DNA from: Anaerolineales bacterium
Lineage (GTDB): Bacteria; Chloroflexota; Anaerolineae; 4572-78; J111
DNA length: 64,000 nucleotides
NCBI GenBank assembly: GCA_015075405.1
Contig: JABTUK010000002.1
Span: forward strand, 682,001 to 746,000
Direction of reading: 5' to 3'
Both the position numbers and the translations under genes were made by a program. Below are positions 1 to 9,023 of the stretch, in pieces. The notes under the pieces are model-generated. The model did not search any database, was not told where the DNA came from, and was given only the letters and a program-made list of their open reading frames with translations. Every line of letters starts with the position of its first letter. Within the stretch, counting starts at the first letter, position 1.

Positions 1-311
1 TGCACGGCCACTGCCACCAAAAAGCGCTGGTGGGGACGGCGCCCAGCAAACGCACCCTGACCCTGCCCGGCCACAGCGTGACCGAAATTGACTCCGGCTG
101 CTGCGGCATGGCCGGCGCCTTTGGCTATGAAGCTGAACATTACGACATCTCACTGGCCATGGCCGAACGCCGTTTGCTGCCGGCCATTCGGCAAAAAAAT
201 CAGGAAACCCTTATCGCCGCCGCCGGAGTCAGTTGCCGCCAGCAGATCAAACACGGCACGGGCCGCCAGGCCTATCATCCGGCGGAAATCTTAAGGGCAG
301 CGTTGAGGTAA
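1..311 (+). CDS. C-terminal end of Fe-S (CCG-domain) oxidoreductase, partial
   Basis: The reading frame is open at the left edge (codons from base 3) and stops with TAA at 309-311, so only about the last 102 residues are visible. It contains HGHCHQKAL followed by DSGCCGMAGAFGYE, the cysteine-rich CCG motif that binds an Fe-S cluster in GlcF/GlpC-type subunits and in FAD-linked oxidases with a fused Fe-S C-terminus (D-lactate or glycolate dehydrogenase-like). The role would be electron transfer from a 2-hydroxyacid flavoenzyme to the respiratory chain. Whether this is a separate subunit or the tail of a fusion cannot be decided because the 5' part is outside the window. The family call is firm, the substrate is not. 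Confidence 0.8.
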   Translation, partial: HGHCHQKALVGTAPSKRTLTLPGHSVTEIDSGCCGMAGAFGYEAEHYDISLAMAERRLLPAIRQKNQETLIAAAGVSCRQQIKHGTGRQAYHPAEILRAALR

Positions 312-313
312 TG

Positions 314-387
314 GAGGACTGGAAGGTTGGAAGAATGGAAGGTTGGGGAGTTTGCAATCTTCCATCCTTCCAGCCTTCCAATCCTCC
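314..387. repeat. Word-palindrome repeat (GGAAGGTTGGA type)
   Basis: The left half repeats words such as GGAAGGTTGGAAGA and the right half repeats the complement (CCTTCCAGCCTTCCAATC), making a long imperfect hairpin. The same word family recurs at 19253-19316 and, diverged, at 37455-37520. It lies between the Fe-S gene and the next promoter and may act as a terminator-like hairpin. Confidence 0.75.
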
Positions 388-410
388 ATTTTTCCAACCA
401 AAATTCCCTC

Positions 411-439
411 TTGACGCGCTGGCTTATAAATGGTATATT
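411..439 (+). promoter_or_regulatory. Sigma-70-type promoter for the squalene/phytoene synthase-like gene
   Basis: TTGACG (411-416), a 17-bp spacer, and TATATT (434-439). Transcription would start near 446, giving a leader of about 36 nt that contains a GAGAGGA ribosome-binding site before the ATG at 482. Confidence 0.65.
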
Positions 440-481
440 CGCAAGTAGCACCAACTTTTACCACCGAGAGGAACAAGCCCT

Positions 482-1495
482 ATGCACCAATACGAGATGC
501 TGCGTCGAGTTAGCCGCACCTTTGCCTTATCAATAGAACAACTGCCCCAAATACTGCGCGACTCGATCACCGTCTCGTACCTGCTGCTGCGCGTGTCTGA
601 TTGCCTGGAAGATAACGAAATTATGGAGGCCAATCAGAAAGCCGACCTGCTGCGCTTGTGGGCGCAGGTGTTGAGCGAGGCCGCCCCGATTGAAAAGTTG
701 ACCCATAATCTGGCCGACCTGGACAGCAGCGATCCTGAACATTACGTGGCCCAAAACGCCCAGGTGGTCATCGAGCATCTGCATAAACTCCCCGACGAAA
801 TTCAGCAGGCCATCGTCGAGCGAGTCAATCGCACCTCACTGGGTATGGCCCGCTGGCAGGAACACGGCCCCTACGTGGACAACGAAGAGGAAATGGACGA
901 CTACATGCATCAGGTGGCCGGGCGAGTGGGCTACCTGCTGACCGACATTTTTGCCTGGTATTCGCCCATTATCCGCGCCCGCAAAGAGCAGTTGATGCCC
1001 CTCTCGCGGGAATACGGTCTGGCCCTGCAAACGGTCAACGTGATTCGGGGCATGCGCAAGGATTACGAGCGGGGCTGGGTTTTTGTCCCCCGCACCTTCT
1101 ACGAACACGTTGGCTTGACCCGTGACGACCTGTTTGCCCCCGAAAATCTGGATAAAGCTATGCAGGTGGTTGACATGCTGGCCGACAAAGCCGAGCGCCA
1201 TCTGTGGCACGGCATGACCTATATTACCGCCTTCCCTCGCCGCCAGCACCGCATTCGCCTGGCCTGCATGTGGCCCCTCTTTTTCGCCGTCAGAACCCTG
1301 GCCGTCAGCCGCAACAACGCCAACGTCCTGCTGGCCGAAGCCAAAATGGGCCGCGATCAGGTCAACATGATTATGCGCCACACCACCTTCTTCGGCTGGT
1401 CGAACCATTGGCTGGTCCGTTACTACCGCTTCCTGGCCCGCCCGCCTCAGGATCCGCTGACCTCACCTAAGCCCCCTCTCACCAACCCAGTTTAA
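482..1495 (+). CDS. Squalene/phytoene synthase family protein
   Basis: 337 aa, the usual size for trans-isoprenyl diphosphate synthases that join two C15 or C20 prenyl diphosphates head to head. The first aspartate-rich motif is intact: SDCLEDNE places D40, E43 and D44. The second motif reads NVIRGMRKDYERGW at about residues 183-197; where most relatives have R-D this protein has R-G, so one of the usual Mg2+-binding acids is missing. The ATG at 482 follows a GAGAGGA site and a good promoter. The gene is GC-rich like the flanking chromosome. The product (squalene, dehydrosqualene or phytoene) cannot be told from sequence alone. Two possible isoprenoid-tailoring genes lie 5-8 kb downstream, but on an AT-rich insert. 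Confidence 0.85.
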   Translation: MHQYEMLRRVSRTFALSIEQLPQILRDSITVSYLLLRVSDCLEDNEIMEANQKADLLRLWAQVLSEAAPIEKLTHNLADLDSSDPEHYVAQNAQVVIEHLHKLPDEIQQAIVERVNRTSLGMARWQEHGPYVDNEEEMDDYMHQVAGRVGYLLTDIFAWYSPIIRARKEQLMPLSREYGLALQTVNVIRGMRKDYERGWVFVPRTFYEHVGLTRDDLFAPENLDKAMQVVDMLADKAERHLWHGMTYITAFPRRQHRIRLACMWPLFFAVRTLAVSRNNANVLLAEAKMGRDQVNMIMRHTTFFGWSNHWLVRYYRFLARPPQDPLTSPKPPLTNPV

Positions 1496-1599
1496 TGAAA
1501 TAAAATCAGGAGTTCAAAATATACAGCTTCAACCTTCTATTTTCAGCTTATGGATCTCTGCTTTTTATAAAGACCATTTTATGTTAGAATAGACTATAC

Positions 1600-1628
1600 T
1601 TGACATTTTTAGCCACAATTAAATAGTA
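1600..1628 (+). promoter_or_regulatory. Candidate promoter for the STAND island
   Basis: TTGACA at 1600-1605 is followed 16-17 bp later by a weak -10 (AATAGT/ATAGTA, 1622-1628). The start codon GTG at 1651 follows an AGGAA site at 1637-1641, so the leader would be very short. Confidence 0.45.
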
Positions 1629-1650
1629 GTGCCTTTAGGAACCAAACAGA

Positions 1651-3051
1651 GTGACAGCACATTCTTCCTCTCACGATAAATTTAATACCCCTACTATTCG
1701 AAAACTGCTAACAGAAGCTTTTAGTGATGAGGATTTTAATATTTTTTGCTATGATTACTTTCCTGATGTGCATAAAAAGTTTTCGACTGGAATGGACTTT
1801 CAATCAAAAATTCAGAGACTTATTGTTTATTGTGATAGCAATAATTTATTTGACAAGTTATTAATGCTTGTAAAGGGGGAAAATCCTGATAAATACGCAG
1901 TATTTAGCTCCTCCTTAATAAAAGCGTACCGAGTGAAGAGTTCAGAAGTTCCTTCAGAAGATTTAGATATAGAGTCATCTCCTCAAACTGATTCAACTAA
2001 GTCCAACGACATTTTTGAAAAACCTCATACAATTTCTAATAAAATTTTTTCTTCTTCTAAATCAATTTTAGGTGATAGTCCCTTTATTTGTGGCGGTGCT
2101 GTGCCGCCAGATTTATTTTATGGTCGTGAGGCTACTCTAAGACTTATTGCACGTCGAATAGGTGCCCGCTCCCTACAGAGTATTTCTATTGTTGGTGAAC
2201 GTCGCATCGGTAAATCATCTTTGTTAAATTATATTGTAACCCGACCAGAACATTTTCTGCCTCAATCTCAACAATACGTCTTTATTTATCTCGATTTAAT
2301 GAAAGGCTACTGTCATACACGCCCTAATTTGTTCAGAGCTATACGACGCGAGTTGCAGAAAGCATTGGGCTGGGAGCCATGGCTAGCTGAGCAAGATGGG
2401 GATTTAGGTGCATTTGATTTTGCCTTAGAGGATATGCTGGATCAAGGGAAAAGCTTAATTTTATGTTTGGATCAAATGGAAAATTTGACTAAACGTCCCC
2501 ACGAATTTGACGAAATTTTAGAAGATTGGCGCGCAAATGGCCAAATGAGCCAAATGGCTATGATCACCTCATCAACACATCCCCTAGCTGATTTGTGTGC
2601 TTCAGGTGGGTTAATATCTCCATTTTACAATATCTTCATTCAAGAGACATTGGGATTGTTAACTAATTCTGAATGGCAGGCACTCCTAAGTGATCAATTT
2701 GAGGTTACTAATGATGATTTGGCCTTTGTTGACAGAGTAGCAGGTGGTCATCCCTTCTTCACTCAAATGGCGGCAGATGCCCTTTGGAGTGCTTATCAAA
2801 ACGGCATTTTTAACTATAATGAACTTTACGAAGATTTGCTAAATCAAATAGAACCACATATGGCAAGTATGTGGCGCAGTCTATCTCAAATTGAACAATC
2901 TACTCTGAGAGAAGCAGCACTTGGACGTACTGCAAGAACTAAACCCGATCAGCGTACTCTAAACTCCTTGAATGAACGTGGTCTACTTCGTGATAATCAT
3001 CCATTTAGCTTGGCTTTCGCTGAAGGAATACGATCCGGGCGATGGAGTTAA
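1651..3051 (+). CDS. Effector-associated-domain STAND-like ATPase
   Basis: 466 aa from a GTG preceded by AGGAA at 9 nt. Residues about 12-95 (RKLLTEAFSDEDF, FPDVHKKFSTGM, IVYCDSNNLFDKLL) match the small all-helical effector-associated domains that act as adaptors in bacterial conflict and signalling systems. A low-complexity linker follows, then an ATPase with the lead-in DLFYGREATL (about 155-164), Walker A GERRIGKSS (about 181-189) and Walker B LILCLDQMEN (about 268-277), as in nSTAND/AAA-type switch ATPases. EADs usually recruit an effector carrying a like domain; none is visible nearby. The gene is AT-rich compared with its upstream neighbour and is followed 150 bp later by a membrane ATPase of similar fold. 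A defence or stress-signalling role is inference. Confidence 0.75.
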   Translation: MTAHSSSHDKFNTPTIRKLLTEAFSDEDFNIFCYDYFPDVHKKFSTGMDFQSKIQRLIVYCDSNNLFDKLLMLVKGENPDKYAVFSSSLIKAYRVKSSEVPSEDLDIESSPQTDSTKSNDIFEKPHTISNKIFSSSKSILGDSPFICGGAVPPDLFYGREATLRLIARRIGARSLQSISIVGERRIGKSSLLNYIVTRPEHFLPQSQQYVFIYLDLMKGYCHTRPNLFRAIRRELQKALGWEPWLAEQDGDLGAFDFALEDMLDQGKSLILCLDQMENLTKRPHEFDEILEDWRANGQMSQMAMITSSTHPLADLCASGGLISPFYNIFIQETLGLLTNSEWQALLSDQFEVTNDDLAFVDRVAGGHPFFTQMAADALWSAYQNGIFNYNELYEDLLNQIEPHMASMWRSLSQIEQSTLREAALGRTARTKPDQRTLNSLNERGLLRDNHPFSLAFAEGIRSGRWS

Positions 3052-3201
3052 AATATTCCCCAATTGCCGCCCACTGTTCATATTTATTTACCTCAATTCC
3101 TAAATTTTTACTCTCGTTGCATTATAGATAATTCTCATAAAATAGGCCTCCAAAATCTAATTGTAAAATTCTTTACAGAAAAGATACTGAAGGAGAAAAA
3201 A

Positions 3202-5907
3202 ATGCCTGTAATGCATCCTAACTTTTGGATAGCTTGTTTACAACTCATCTATTGGGTTTTTCTCAAACCGATTACTTTAAGGCGTTATACTGCTTATTTG
3301 GTGCCTGGTTTGGTAGAGGATTTCACCATCTGGGAAGCTTGGCCACACATTTTAAAAAATAGGGGGTTGCGCCGTTTGCTAGTTCAATCTATAACGGTTA
3401 TGTATGTCTTCCCCCCAATTATTTCCATAATCATTCTATTGGTTGCTACTATTTTTGGTTGGCAAGTCAATTGGATCGCTGCCGGCGTAGGCTTAATAGC
3501 CTGCCTGGGGTACGGTTTAATAGGGGAAACAGCGGGAGTTATTGGTGTAGGTGTAGGTAGCAGCATTGCTCATAGTATCGGAACGAATTTATTTGGGGGA
3601 ATATTAATTCCTATTGCACTAGGTTTGGGAAATATTGGATTAACAAATGATGTATTAGCTGTAATAGAGATGGGAGTCTTATTTGGCATCTCTGCAGCGG
3701 CAGGAATGATTGTGACCTTTATTTTATTGAGGGACAAAGTAAGAGAGTCTATCATAATTGTGAGTTTCAGTATCATAGGTGGCACAGCGGCTGGCATTGG
3801 ATCGTATCTATCGAGCAACACCAGCTTAACTATAGCTATTGTTATCAGCATAGTTGTAGGATTAACTGCTATTTTTATTATAGAGAGAAATGTAGGAGCT
3901 AAAGTTTTTATTTCAATGGCTTTGGGCCTTGCAGTTGGTGTACTTGTTGGTGCAGGTGCGGGCGAGTTATTAAGCTTTGAAAAGAGTCAGTTTAATACGC
4001 TTATTGCCGTTTTGGGAGGGGGTCTCATTGGTACTGGTTTTGCTATGCTTCTTCGAATACCTAAACGGGCAGAAAAGGATATGCTAGCTGGTTTAGTGGC
4101 ATATGCCACTGCAGGTATAGGCGCAATTATTGCCATTCTACAAGTAGCAGGAATAAGTGGTGCATTAGCTGCGGGGGTAGGGTATACAATCATGTTTATT
4201 CTATTTTATTTTCACCTCCTATACTACCCTTTTGAATTTTTATGGCACATATTAATGTTGTATCGAGCTAGTCAAAATGAGAGCCAAGCTATTAAATACT
4301 GTCAGCTTTCCCCAATACATTGGGATGATCATATTTGGTTACCACTCCCATTACTCGACAGTTTACTTTTATTAACTACGCGAGACAATCAGGAAGGCGG
4401 TTTAGCTGAAATTACTTTTGTTGCTCAATCTTTCCGACAACAATGGGCTGCTGGTAATGCTCTAAGAGCATTTACTGCTGAGAAGTTATCCGGATATAAA
4501 ACCGTAACACAAATTTTAAAGATGGAAAATGAAATTTCTTGGTTACCGGATGATCTCAGTGTTTTAGGTAAAGATATTGCTGAGGCCATGCCACGCTTTC
4601 TTTCGATTAGTAGAGATGTCGAAATAGCTACACATTCCGATAGTCTTTATAATCGTAGATTGGGCTTGCGAGAGGCCCTAGAGCGGTTAGAAAATTTAGA
4701 AAAAAGCCTTAATCTGCAAGGGGGTCAAACTTATCAACGCTGGCATCCGGCAGTAGAAAGTTGGCAAAAAATATTACTGGCCGAGTTGGATTCTTCCGAA
4801 ATTTCACAGAATAATGAGGAGATAGTTATTGTTAATCCCTACGTTGTAGGCAATCCTATACGACTGAATAGAAAAGGACTGTTCAAGGGGCGATACGACC
4901 TGCGAGATGCAGTTGCTAAAGCTCTATTAGAACGTGGTCGACAAACCCTGGTTCTCCATGGACCACGTCGTATGGGCAAAACCTCTTTTCTCTTACAGTT
5001 ACCCGCACTTTTATCCGGCAAAACTATTCCCACTTTCATGGACTTACAGCGTCCGGCTTACCTGACCGATGATGCTTCATTTCTTCTAAGTGTAGCTCGT
5101 TCTATCAGTCGTGATGCTCGACCATACCGATTGATAATTCCGGCACCTAGTCAACTTGACTTTCAGGCCGCTCCGTTCTTTGCATTTGATGAGTGGTTAG
5201 AGGAAAAGGCTTTACCGGCTTTGGGAGATTTTAATTTGTTATTAACCTTGGACGAATTTGAGAAACTGGGCGAAGCTGTTAGTGATGGTCAAATTAGTCA
5301 CAAGCTTCTGGATGAAATCAGACACACCATCCAACACCAAGAGAAAATCTCACTTTTGTTTGCTGGAGTACAAACTCTGGAACAGTTAGGCCCAGGTTGG
5401 GCATCTTACTTCATTAATGTTCAACCTCTCGCCATTAGTTACCTTAATCCTTCTGAGGCTGAAGATTTGATTCGCAATCCTGACTCTGAGATTCCATTCA
5501 ATTTGAACTACACCGATAACGCTATAGCCCAAATATTATACGAGACCCACTGTCATCCCTATTTATTACAATTAGTCTGTTTTTCGATTGTAGAATTAGC
5601 TAATGCTCGTCATATTACAAAAGTTGATGGTGATTTGGTCGAAGCAGCTGTTGTGACGGCACTTAAACAAGGACGCCCTTATTTTCAAAATGTTTGGGAT
5701 GAAGCTGTAGGCTTATCTGGGCAAAAGTTGCTTAGTGATATAGCTCAATCCGTAGAAGAAGTTTGTTTAACCCCAACCAACAAAGAGGATCAAGATATTA
5801 TTACTAAGTTAGTTCAATGTTCCATTTTGACTGAAACGAATGGAAGATATGCCATAGAAGTGCCCTTAATCAGACGATGGATCGCAGAACACGCCCCCAC
5901 CCTTTAA
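3202..5907 (+). CDS. Multi-pass membrane protein with C-terminal STAND-like ATPase
   Basis: 901 aa. The frame opens earlier (TTG 3064), but the ATG at 3202 has AGGAG at 3191-3195, so it is taken as the start. Residues about 60-345 hold roughly ten hydrophobic, glycine-rich segments, ending with the aromatic stretch FYFHLLYYPFEFLWHIL. A cytosolic helical region of about 230 residues follows, then NPYVVGNPIRLN and an ATPase with Walker A GPRRMGKTS (about 586-594) and Walker B LLTLDEFEKLGE (about 680-690). The layout suggests a membrane-embedded switch ATPase, perhaps an effector that perturbs the membrane when ATPase-activated or a receptor. It is likely co-transcribed with the EAD ATPase upstream. 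No enzymatic function can be assigned. Confidence 0.7.
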   Translation: MPVMHPNFWIACLQLIYWVFLKPITLRRYTAYLVPGLVEDFTIWEAWPHILKNRGLRRLLVQSITVMYVFPPIISIIILLVATIFGWQVNWIAAGVGLIACLGYGLIGETAGVIGVGVGSSIAHSIGTNLFGGILIPIALGLGNIGLTNDVLAVIEMGVLFGISAAAGMIVTFILLRDKVRESIIIVSFSIIGGTAAGIGSYLSSNTSLTIAIVISIVVGLTAIFIIERNVGAKVFISMALGLAVGVLVGAGAGELLSFEKSQFNTLIAVLGGGLIGTGFAMLLRIPKRAEKDMLAGLVAYATAGIGAIIAILQVAGISGALAAGVGYTIMFILFYFHLLYYPFEFLWHILMLYRASQNESQAIKYCQLSPIHWDDHIWLPLPLLDSLLLLTTRDNQEGGLAEITFVAQSFRQQWAAGNALRAFTAEKLSGYKTVTQILKMENEISWLPDDLSVLGKDIAEAMPRFLSISRDVEIATHSDSLYNRRLGLREALERLENLEKSLNLQGGQTYQRWHPAVESWQKILLAELDSSEISQNNEEIVIVNPYVVGNPIRLNRKGLFKGRYDLRDAVAKALLERGRQTLVLHGPRRMGKTSFLLQLPALLSGKTIPTFMDLQRPAYLTDDASFLLSVARSISRDARPYRLIIPAPSQLDFQAAPFFAFDEWLEEKALPALGDFNLLLTLDEFEKLGEAVSDGQISHKLLDEIRHTIQHQEKISLLFAGVQTLEQLGPGWASYFINVQPLAISYLNPSEAEDLIRNPDSEIPFNLNYTDNAIAQILYETHCHPYLLQLVCFSIVELANARHITKVDGDLVEAAVVTALKQGRPYFQNVWDEAVGLSGQKLLSDIAQSVEEVCLTPTNKEDQDIITKLVQCSILTETNGRYAIEVPLIRRWIAEHAPTL

Positions 5908-5930
5908 TCAGCTATATTTTAATCAGGTTT

Positions 5931-7007
5931 TCAGTAGCCTGCTTTGGTATGCCGACGACGTAAATCCCACAAAGCAATTGGAAAAGCCAAGCGTCGCCAA
6001 GCATTGTACTGGAAAAGTTTATACAAAAATTCTTTGGGGTCTTTGCTACGACGGCCTAAACTTAAGAATAGCCTATAACCTGAATTACCCATATATTCCC
6101 ACATTGCTCGGTTTACCACAGATGCTCGACTACTATCATAAAATAACTTTTTTGCCTCGGCAGCATAATCTTTACCCTCAATGAGGCATCGAGCCGCCAA
6201 ATAACCGGAACGGAGTGCAATCCGAATACCAAAACCCCAGAGTAAATCTTGTAATCCAGCAGCTTCGCCAACATACAGTTGGCGACCTTTGACAAAGGTA
6301 TTTTTGGTGGAAAAGTTTCCATAGCCACCGACTATAGAGGGTTTTATAATCTTTATATTCGTTATCTGCTCAAAGGTTTCTCGAACTAGAGCGAATTGTT
6401 GATGAATTTCAGAAAACTTATCAAACAGAACTGTACACATGCAACCATATCCTTTAGTAATTAGCAGGTATGAGTAGCCCTTATAAGAATTTGCATCGTC
6501 TAGCATACCATATGCCATATCTTCTGCATCAGTTTCAAATATAATACCCGTATCAATCGCGCAGAGTCTTTTTGGTACTGGGCCAGAAGCTACGATATCC
6601 ACTTCATCTTCGTGAACTCGTGTATTAAATCTAATATCAATCCCTAATTCAAGGGCTTGTTCTTTTAACCCCTGATCCAAGGTACCAGGTAAATAGCCAC
6701 GTTTAACTAGATAGAAGAATGGTTGCTGGCTGCGGAATTTAGTAGTTTGCCGTTTTGAATCAACGCCGATTAAGGAGCAAAAAGGGTCACAATCAAAATT
6801 GGTTTCAATTCCAAAATTGATTATCTCATCAAGAACGTTTACTCTTGATGACCAATTCTCTAACCCTTGCAAATCTCCTTTAAATCGCATGCCACACTCT
6901 TTATTTTTCTCGTAAACGGTCACTTCGTAATTTTCTCTAGCTAAGGTGATCGCTGCTATCAAACCTGCTGGTCCAGCTCCCATAATTTTGAAATGTTTAT
7001 ACATCAC
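5931..7007 (-). CDS. Geranylgeranyl-reductase-like FAD-dependent oxidoreductase
   Basis: 358 aa. The N-terminus (IMGAGPAGLIAAITLA, residues about 8-23, then VTVYEKN) is the FAD-binding Rossmann motif with the acidic end of strand 2. The second FAD motif appears as LYVGEAAGLQDLLWGFGIR in the C-terminal half, typical of the geranylgeranyl reductase/halogenase-like group. Members reduce isoprenoid double bonds or modify polyketides; the substrate is unknown. The ATG at 7007 (or 7004) follows TTAGGAAA. The gene faces the membrane ATPase tail to tail with a 23-bp gap, and is divergent from the methyltransferase with a 96-bp shared AT-rich promoter region. AT-rich base use links it to the island. 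Confidence 0.75.
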   Translation of the reverse strand: MMYKHFKIMGAGPAGLIAAITLARENYEVTVYEKNKECGMRFKGDLQGLENWSSRVNVLDEIINFGIETNFDCDPFCSLIGVDSKRQTTKFRSQQPFFYLVKRGYLPGTLDQGLKEQALELGIDIRFNTRVHEDEVDIVASGPVPKRLCAIDTGIIFETDAEDMAYGMLDDANSYKGYSYLLITKGYGCMCTVLFDKFSEIHQQFALVRETFEQITNIKIIKPSIVGGYGNFSTKNTFVKGRQLYVGEAAGLQDLLWGFGIRIALRSGYLAARCLIEGKDYAAEAKKLFYDSSRASVVNRAMWEYMGNSGYRLFLSLGRRSKDPKEFLYKLFQYNAWRRLAFPIALWDLRRRHTKAGY

Positions 7008-7103
7008 AATTTTCCTAATTCAAGAGACGTTATGTTTCAATGAATTACTAAGTAGATTATGTTGTAGAGCATGTTATGACCCTTAACATAAAGGAAAAAT
7101 CTT

Positions 7104-8156
7104 ATGAAAAAATCAACCTATGAATCAATCTATTCGACCGAAGCACTTAGCTCCCTGGAGGATCATTACGGTTCTGGCTCAGGTCTATACAAAATGTGGG
7201 CAAGTCCTCACTCCATCATTACTGCCATTCTATTTGGGTGGGAAAAATCTGATCATCCTGCTCAGTTGCACCACGCTTGGGACATCAAAAAATTCAAATC
7301 ACTTAACGAGGCTATCAAACAATCAGTTAGAGAAGCACTAAAATTACTGGAACTACCAAATAATGTTGACAATCCCAATATTCTTGAAGCTGGTTGTGGA
7401 ATTGGTGGTTGTACCACACAGTTAGCAAAAGAAAATCCGCACATAACCGTGACTGGCATATCATTAATACAAAAACAAATTGAAATTGCAAATAAACTAA
7501 AACGAACTCGGCAAACTAATAGTGCTAGATTCCTTGTCGGCAATTATCTTCGTATGCCCATAGCTAGCGATACTTATAACGGTATTTTTGCCATTGAAAC
7601 ATTCTGTCACATCCCTCCACATGAAAAACCATCTCTATTTGAAGAAATGTTCAGAGTTCTAAAACCAGAGTGCAAATTAGTCATATTTGACGGTTATCCA
7701 ATTAGAGAGCCACAAGGAAGTGAAAAGATATTATTTGAAAAATTCAAACGAGGATGGACGCTACCTGAAATGATAACCCCATTTACTCTCACAACATATG
7801 CTCAAAAAGCAGGATTTAAAGTAATCTCAGTTAAAGATATTACTCCTAGGGTCATAGACTCAACACCCTACGTTTATAGAAATGCTAGTATCCTAAGACA
7901 GATAATAAAAGCGATTAGATTCCTTGATGATAGAAAAGTAAAACTGCCCTATGTAGATAATTTATTCAAATCCTTAGGCTTTTCTACTAAAAATGCTGAA
8001 ATTTTTATTGAAGCTTGTCAAGCTGGAAAGCCTCTTGTTGAGTCAGGCTTAGGGAAATATTATATGCATGTCTTAGAAAAACCAAACCCGTCTCAAAGAT
8101 ATAAAAACAAGACTTATGAAACTTTTTACCCAAAACTTAAGCGTATTGATTGTTGA
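7104..8156 (+). CDS. Class I SAM methyltransferase, sterol/isoprenoid C-methyltransferase-like
   Basis: 350 aa, ATG with AAAGGA 8 nt upstream. The SAM motif I is ILEAGCGIGGCTTQLA (about residues 93-108), followed by TVTGISLIQKQIEIA. The stretch GIFAIETFCHIPPHEK followed by FEEMFRVLKPE resembles the AIE-x-x-CH segment of sterol C24- and related triterpene or tocopherol methyltransferases. The N-terminal MWASPHSIITAILFGW also fits that group. With the divergent geranylgeranyl-reductase-like gene it could form a small isoprenoid-tailoring pair; this is inference. Its 3' end overlaps the convergent thyX by 20 nt, where AT-rich sequence meets GC-rich chromosome. Confidence 0.7.
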   Translation: MKKSTYESIYSTEALSSLEDHYGSGSGLYKMWASPHSIITAILFGWEKSDHPAQLHHAWDIKKFKSLNEAIKQSVREALKLLELPNNVDNPNILEAGCGIGGCTTQLAKENPHITVTGISLIQKQIEIANKLKRTRQTNSARFLVGNYLRMPIASDTYNGIFAIETFCHIPPHEKPSLFEEMFRVLKPECKLVIFDGYPIREPQGSEKILFEKFKRGWTLPEMITPFTLTTYAQKAGFKVISVKDITPRVIDSTPYVYRNASILRQIIKAIRFLDDRKVKLPYVDNLFKSLGFSTKNAEIFIEACQAGKPLVESGLGKYYMHVLEKPNPSQRYKNKTYETFYPKLKRIDC

Positions 8157-8847
8157 GCACATACTTCTCAAACGCCTCCGCCGTCCAGGGTAGGGCCGGT
8201 TTGAGAAAATGCTCATAGATCGCCTGGGCGTAAACGCGGATTTCCTCCTGGGCGTCGGGGGCCATGCGCAGGCTCAGAAAATGGAGCAGGTTGTGCGCGT
8301 CCACTTTTGTCACCCAGGTATAATACAGCGAGAAGCCCGGCAAAAAGAGGCGAGCCTGTTCCCTGGCAACCCCGACGGCTAACGCCTGTTCGTAGAGAGC
8401 AAAGCCTTTTTCATAGTGGGCTATCAACTCCCGCGTCAATTCCTCGCCGGTCTGCCGGTCAACTTGCCCTTCACTGGCCTGTTTATTGTCTTTGGCCTGT
8501 TTGCGCCAGACCTGGGGCGTATAAAAATCATTTTCTTGAAAAGGGGTATAGCGGCCGCTTTGGGCATTAAAATTCCAGGTGCGATGGCGCGCCCACTGCC
8601 ACCAGGTAATCACCGGAGCGCGCACCCGAAACTTGAACTCGACCATCTCAAAAGGCGAGGTGTGGCGGTGGCGCAGCAAATAAAACAGCAGCTTTTTATC
8701 GGCCTCGCCCCCTTTGCTTTCCCCCAAAAACGACACCCGCGCCGCGTTGACAATCGCCAAGTCATCTCCCATGATATCCTGTAACTCGACCCAGCCCTGG
8801 TCCAGCACCTCGACTCGTTTGCCCAGCAATTCATTTTTTGTGGACAT
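8137..8847 (-). CDS. thyX: FAD-dependent thymidylate synthase ThyX
   Basis: 236 aa. ThyX makes dTMP from dUMP using methylene-tetrahydrofolate, NADPH and FAD and replaces ThyA. The signature is present as RHRTWNFNAQSGRY (RHR-x7-S), with an earlier RHRHTSPFEMVEF and a C-terminal region typical of the homotetrameric family. Start ATG at 8847 has GGGAG 7 nt upstream. The last 20 nt overlap the 3' end of the methyltransferase on the other strand, so the island boundary lies at or inside the thyX terminator region. Confidence 0.95.
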   Translation of the reverse strand: MSTKNELLGKRVEVLDQGWVELQDIMGDDLAIVNAARVSFLGESKGGEADKKLLFYLLRHRHTSPFEMVEFKFRVRAPVITWWQWARHRTWNFNAQSGRYTPFQENDFYTPQVWRKQAKDNKQASEGQVDRQTGEELTRELIAHYEKGFALYEQALAVGVAREQARLFLPGFSLYYTWVTKVDAHNLLHFLSLRMAPDAQEEIRVYAQAIYEHFLKPALPWTAEAFEKYVLNNQYA

Positions 8848-8937
8848 ACTTCAACTCCCATTTTCTGATTTTGCCGGCGCATTATACACGTTAAAATAGT
8901 GACGCAGCAAGGTGTTGATGTCTCCTTCGTAAATAGC

Positions 8938-9020
8938 CCTCACCCCCGGCCCCTCTCCCAAAGGGCGAGGGGGGCAAGTCAAAGATTCCCTCTCCCAGAG
9001 GGAGAAGGTTAGGGTGAGGG
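8938..9020. repeat. CTCACCC-type palindromic repeat
   Basis: Imperfect hairpin: CTCACCCCCGGCCCCTCTCC on the left against GAGAAGGTTAGGGTGAGGG on the right. A related copy is at about 40908-40970. Both copies are directly followed by the TTTTCAT hub repeat. Confidence 0.75.
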
Positions 9021-9023
9021 CAA

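Noticed and set aside
836-1408. Minus-strand ORF of 190 codons opposite the squalene/phytoene synthase-like gene
   Set aside because: Shadow of the GC-rich coding strand; low-complexity His/Gly-rich translation and no ribosome site.
3064-3201. TTG start for the membrane STAND protein
   Set aside because: The ATG at 3202 has AGGAG at the right distance; the upstream part has no ribosome site and no domain.
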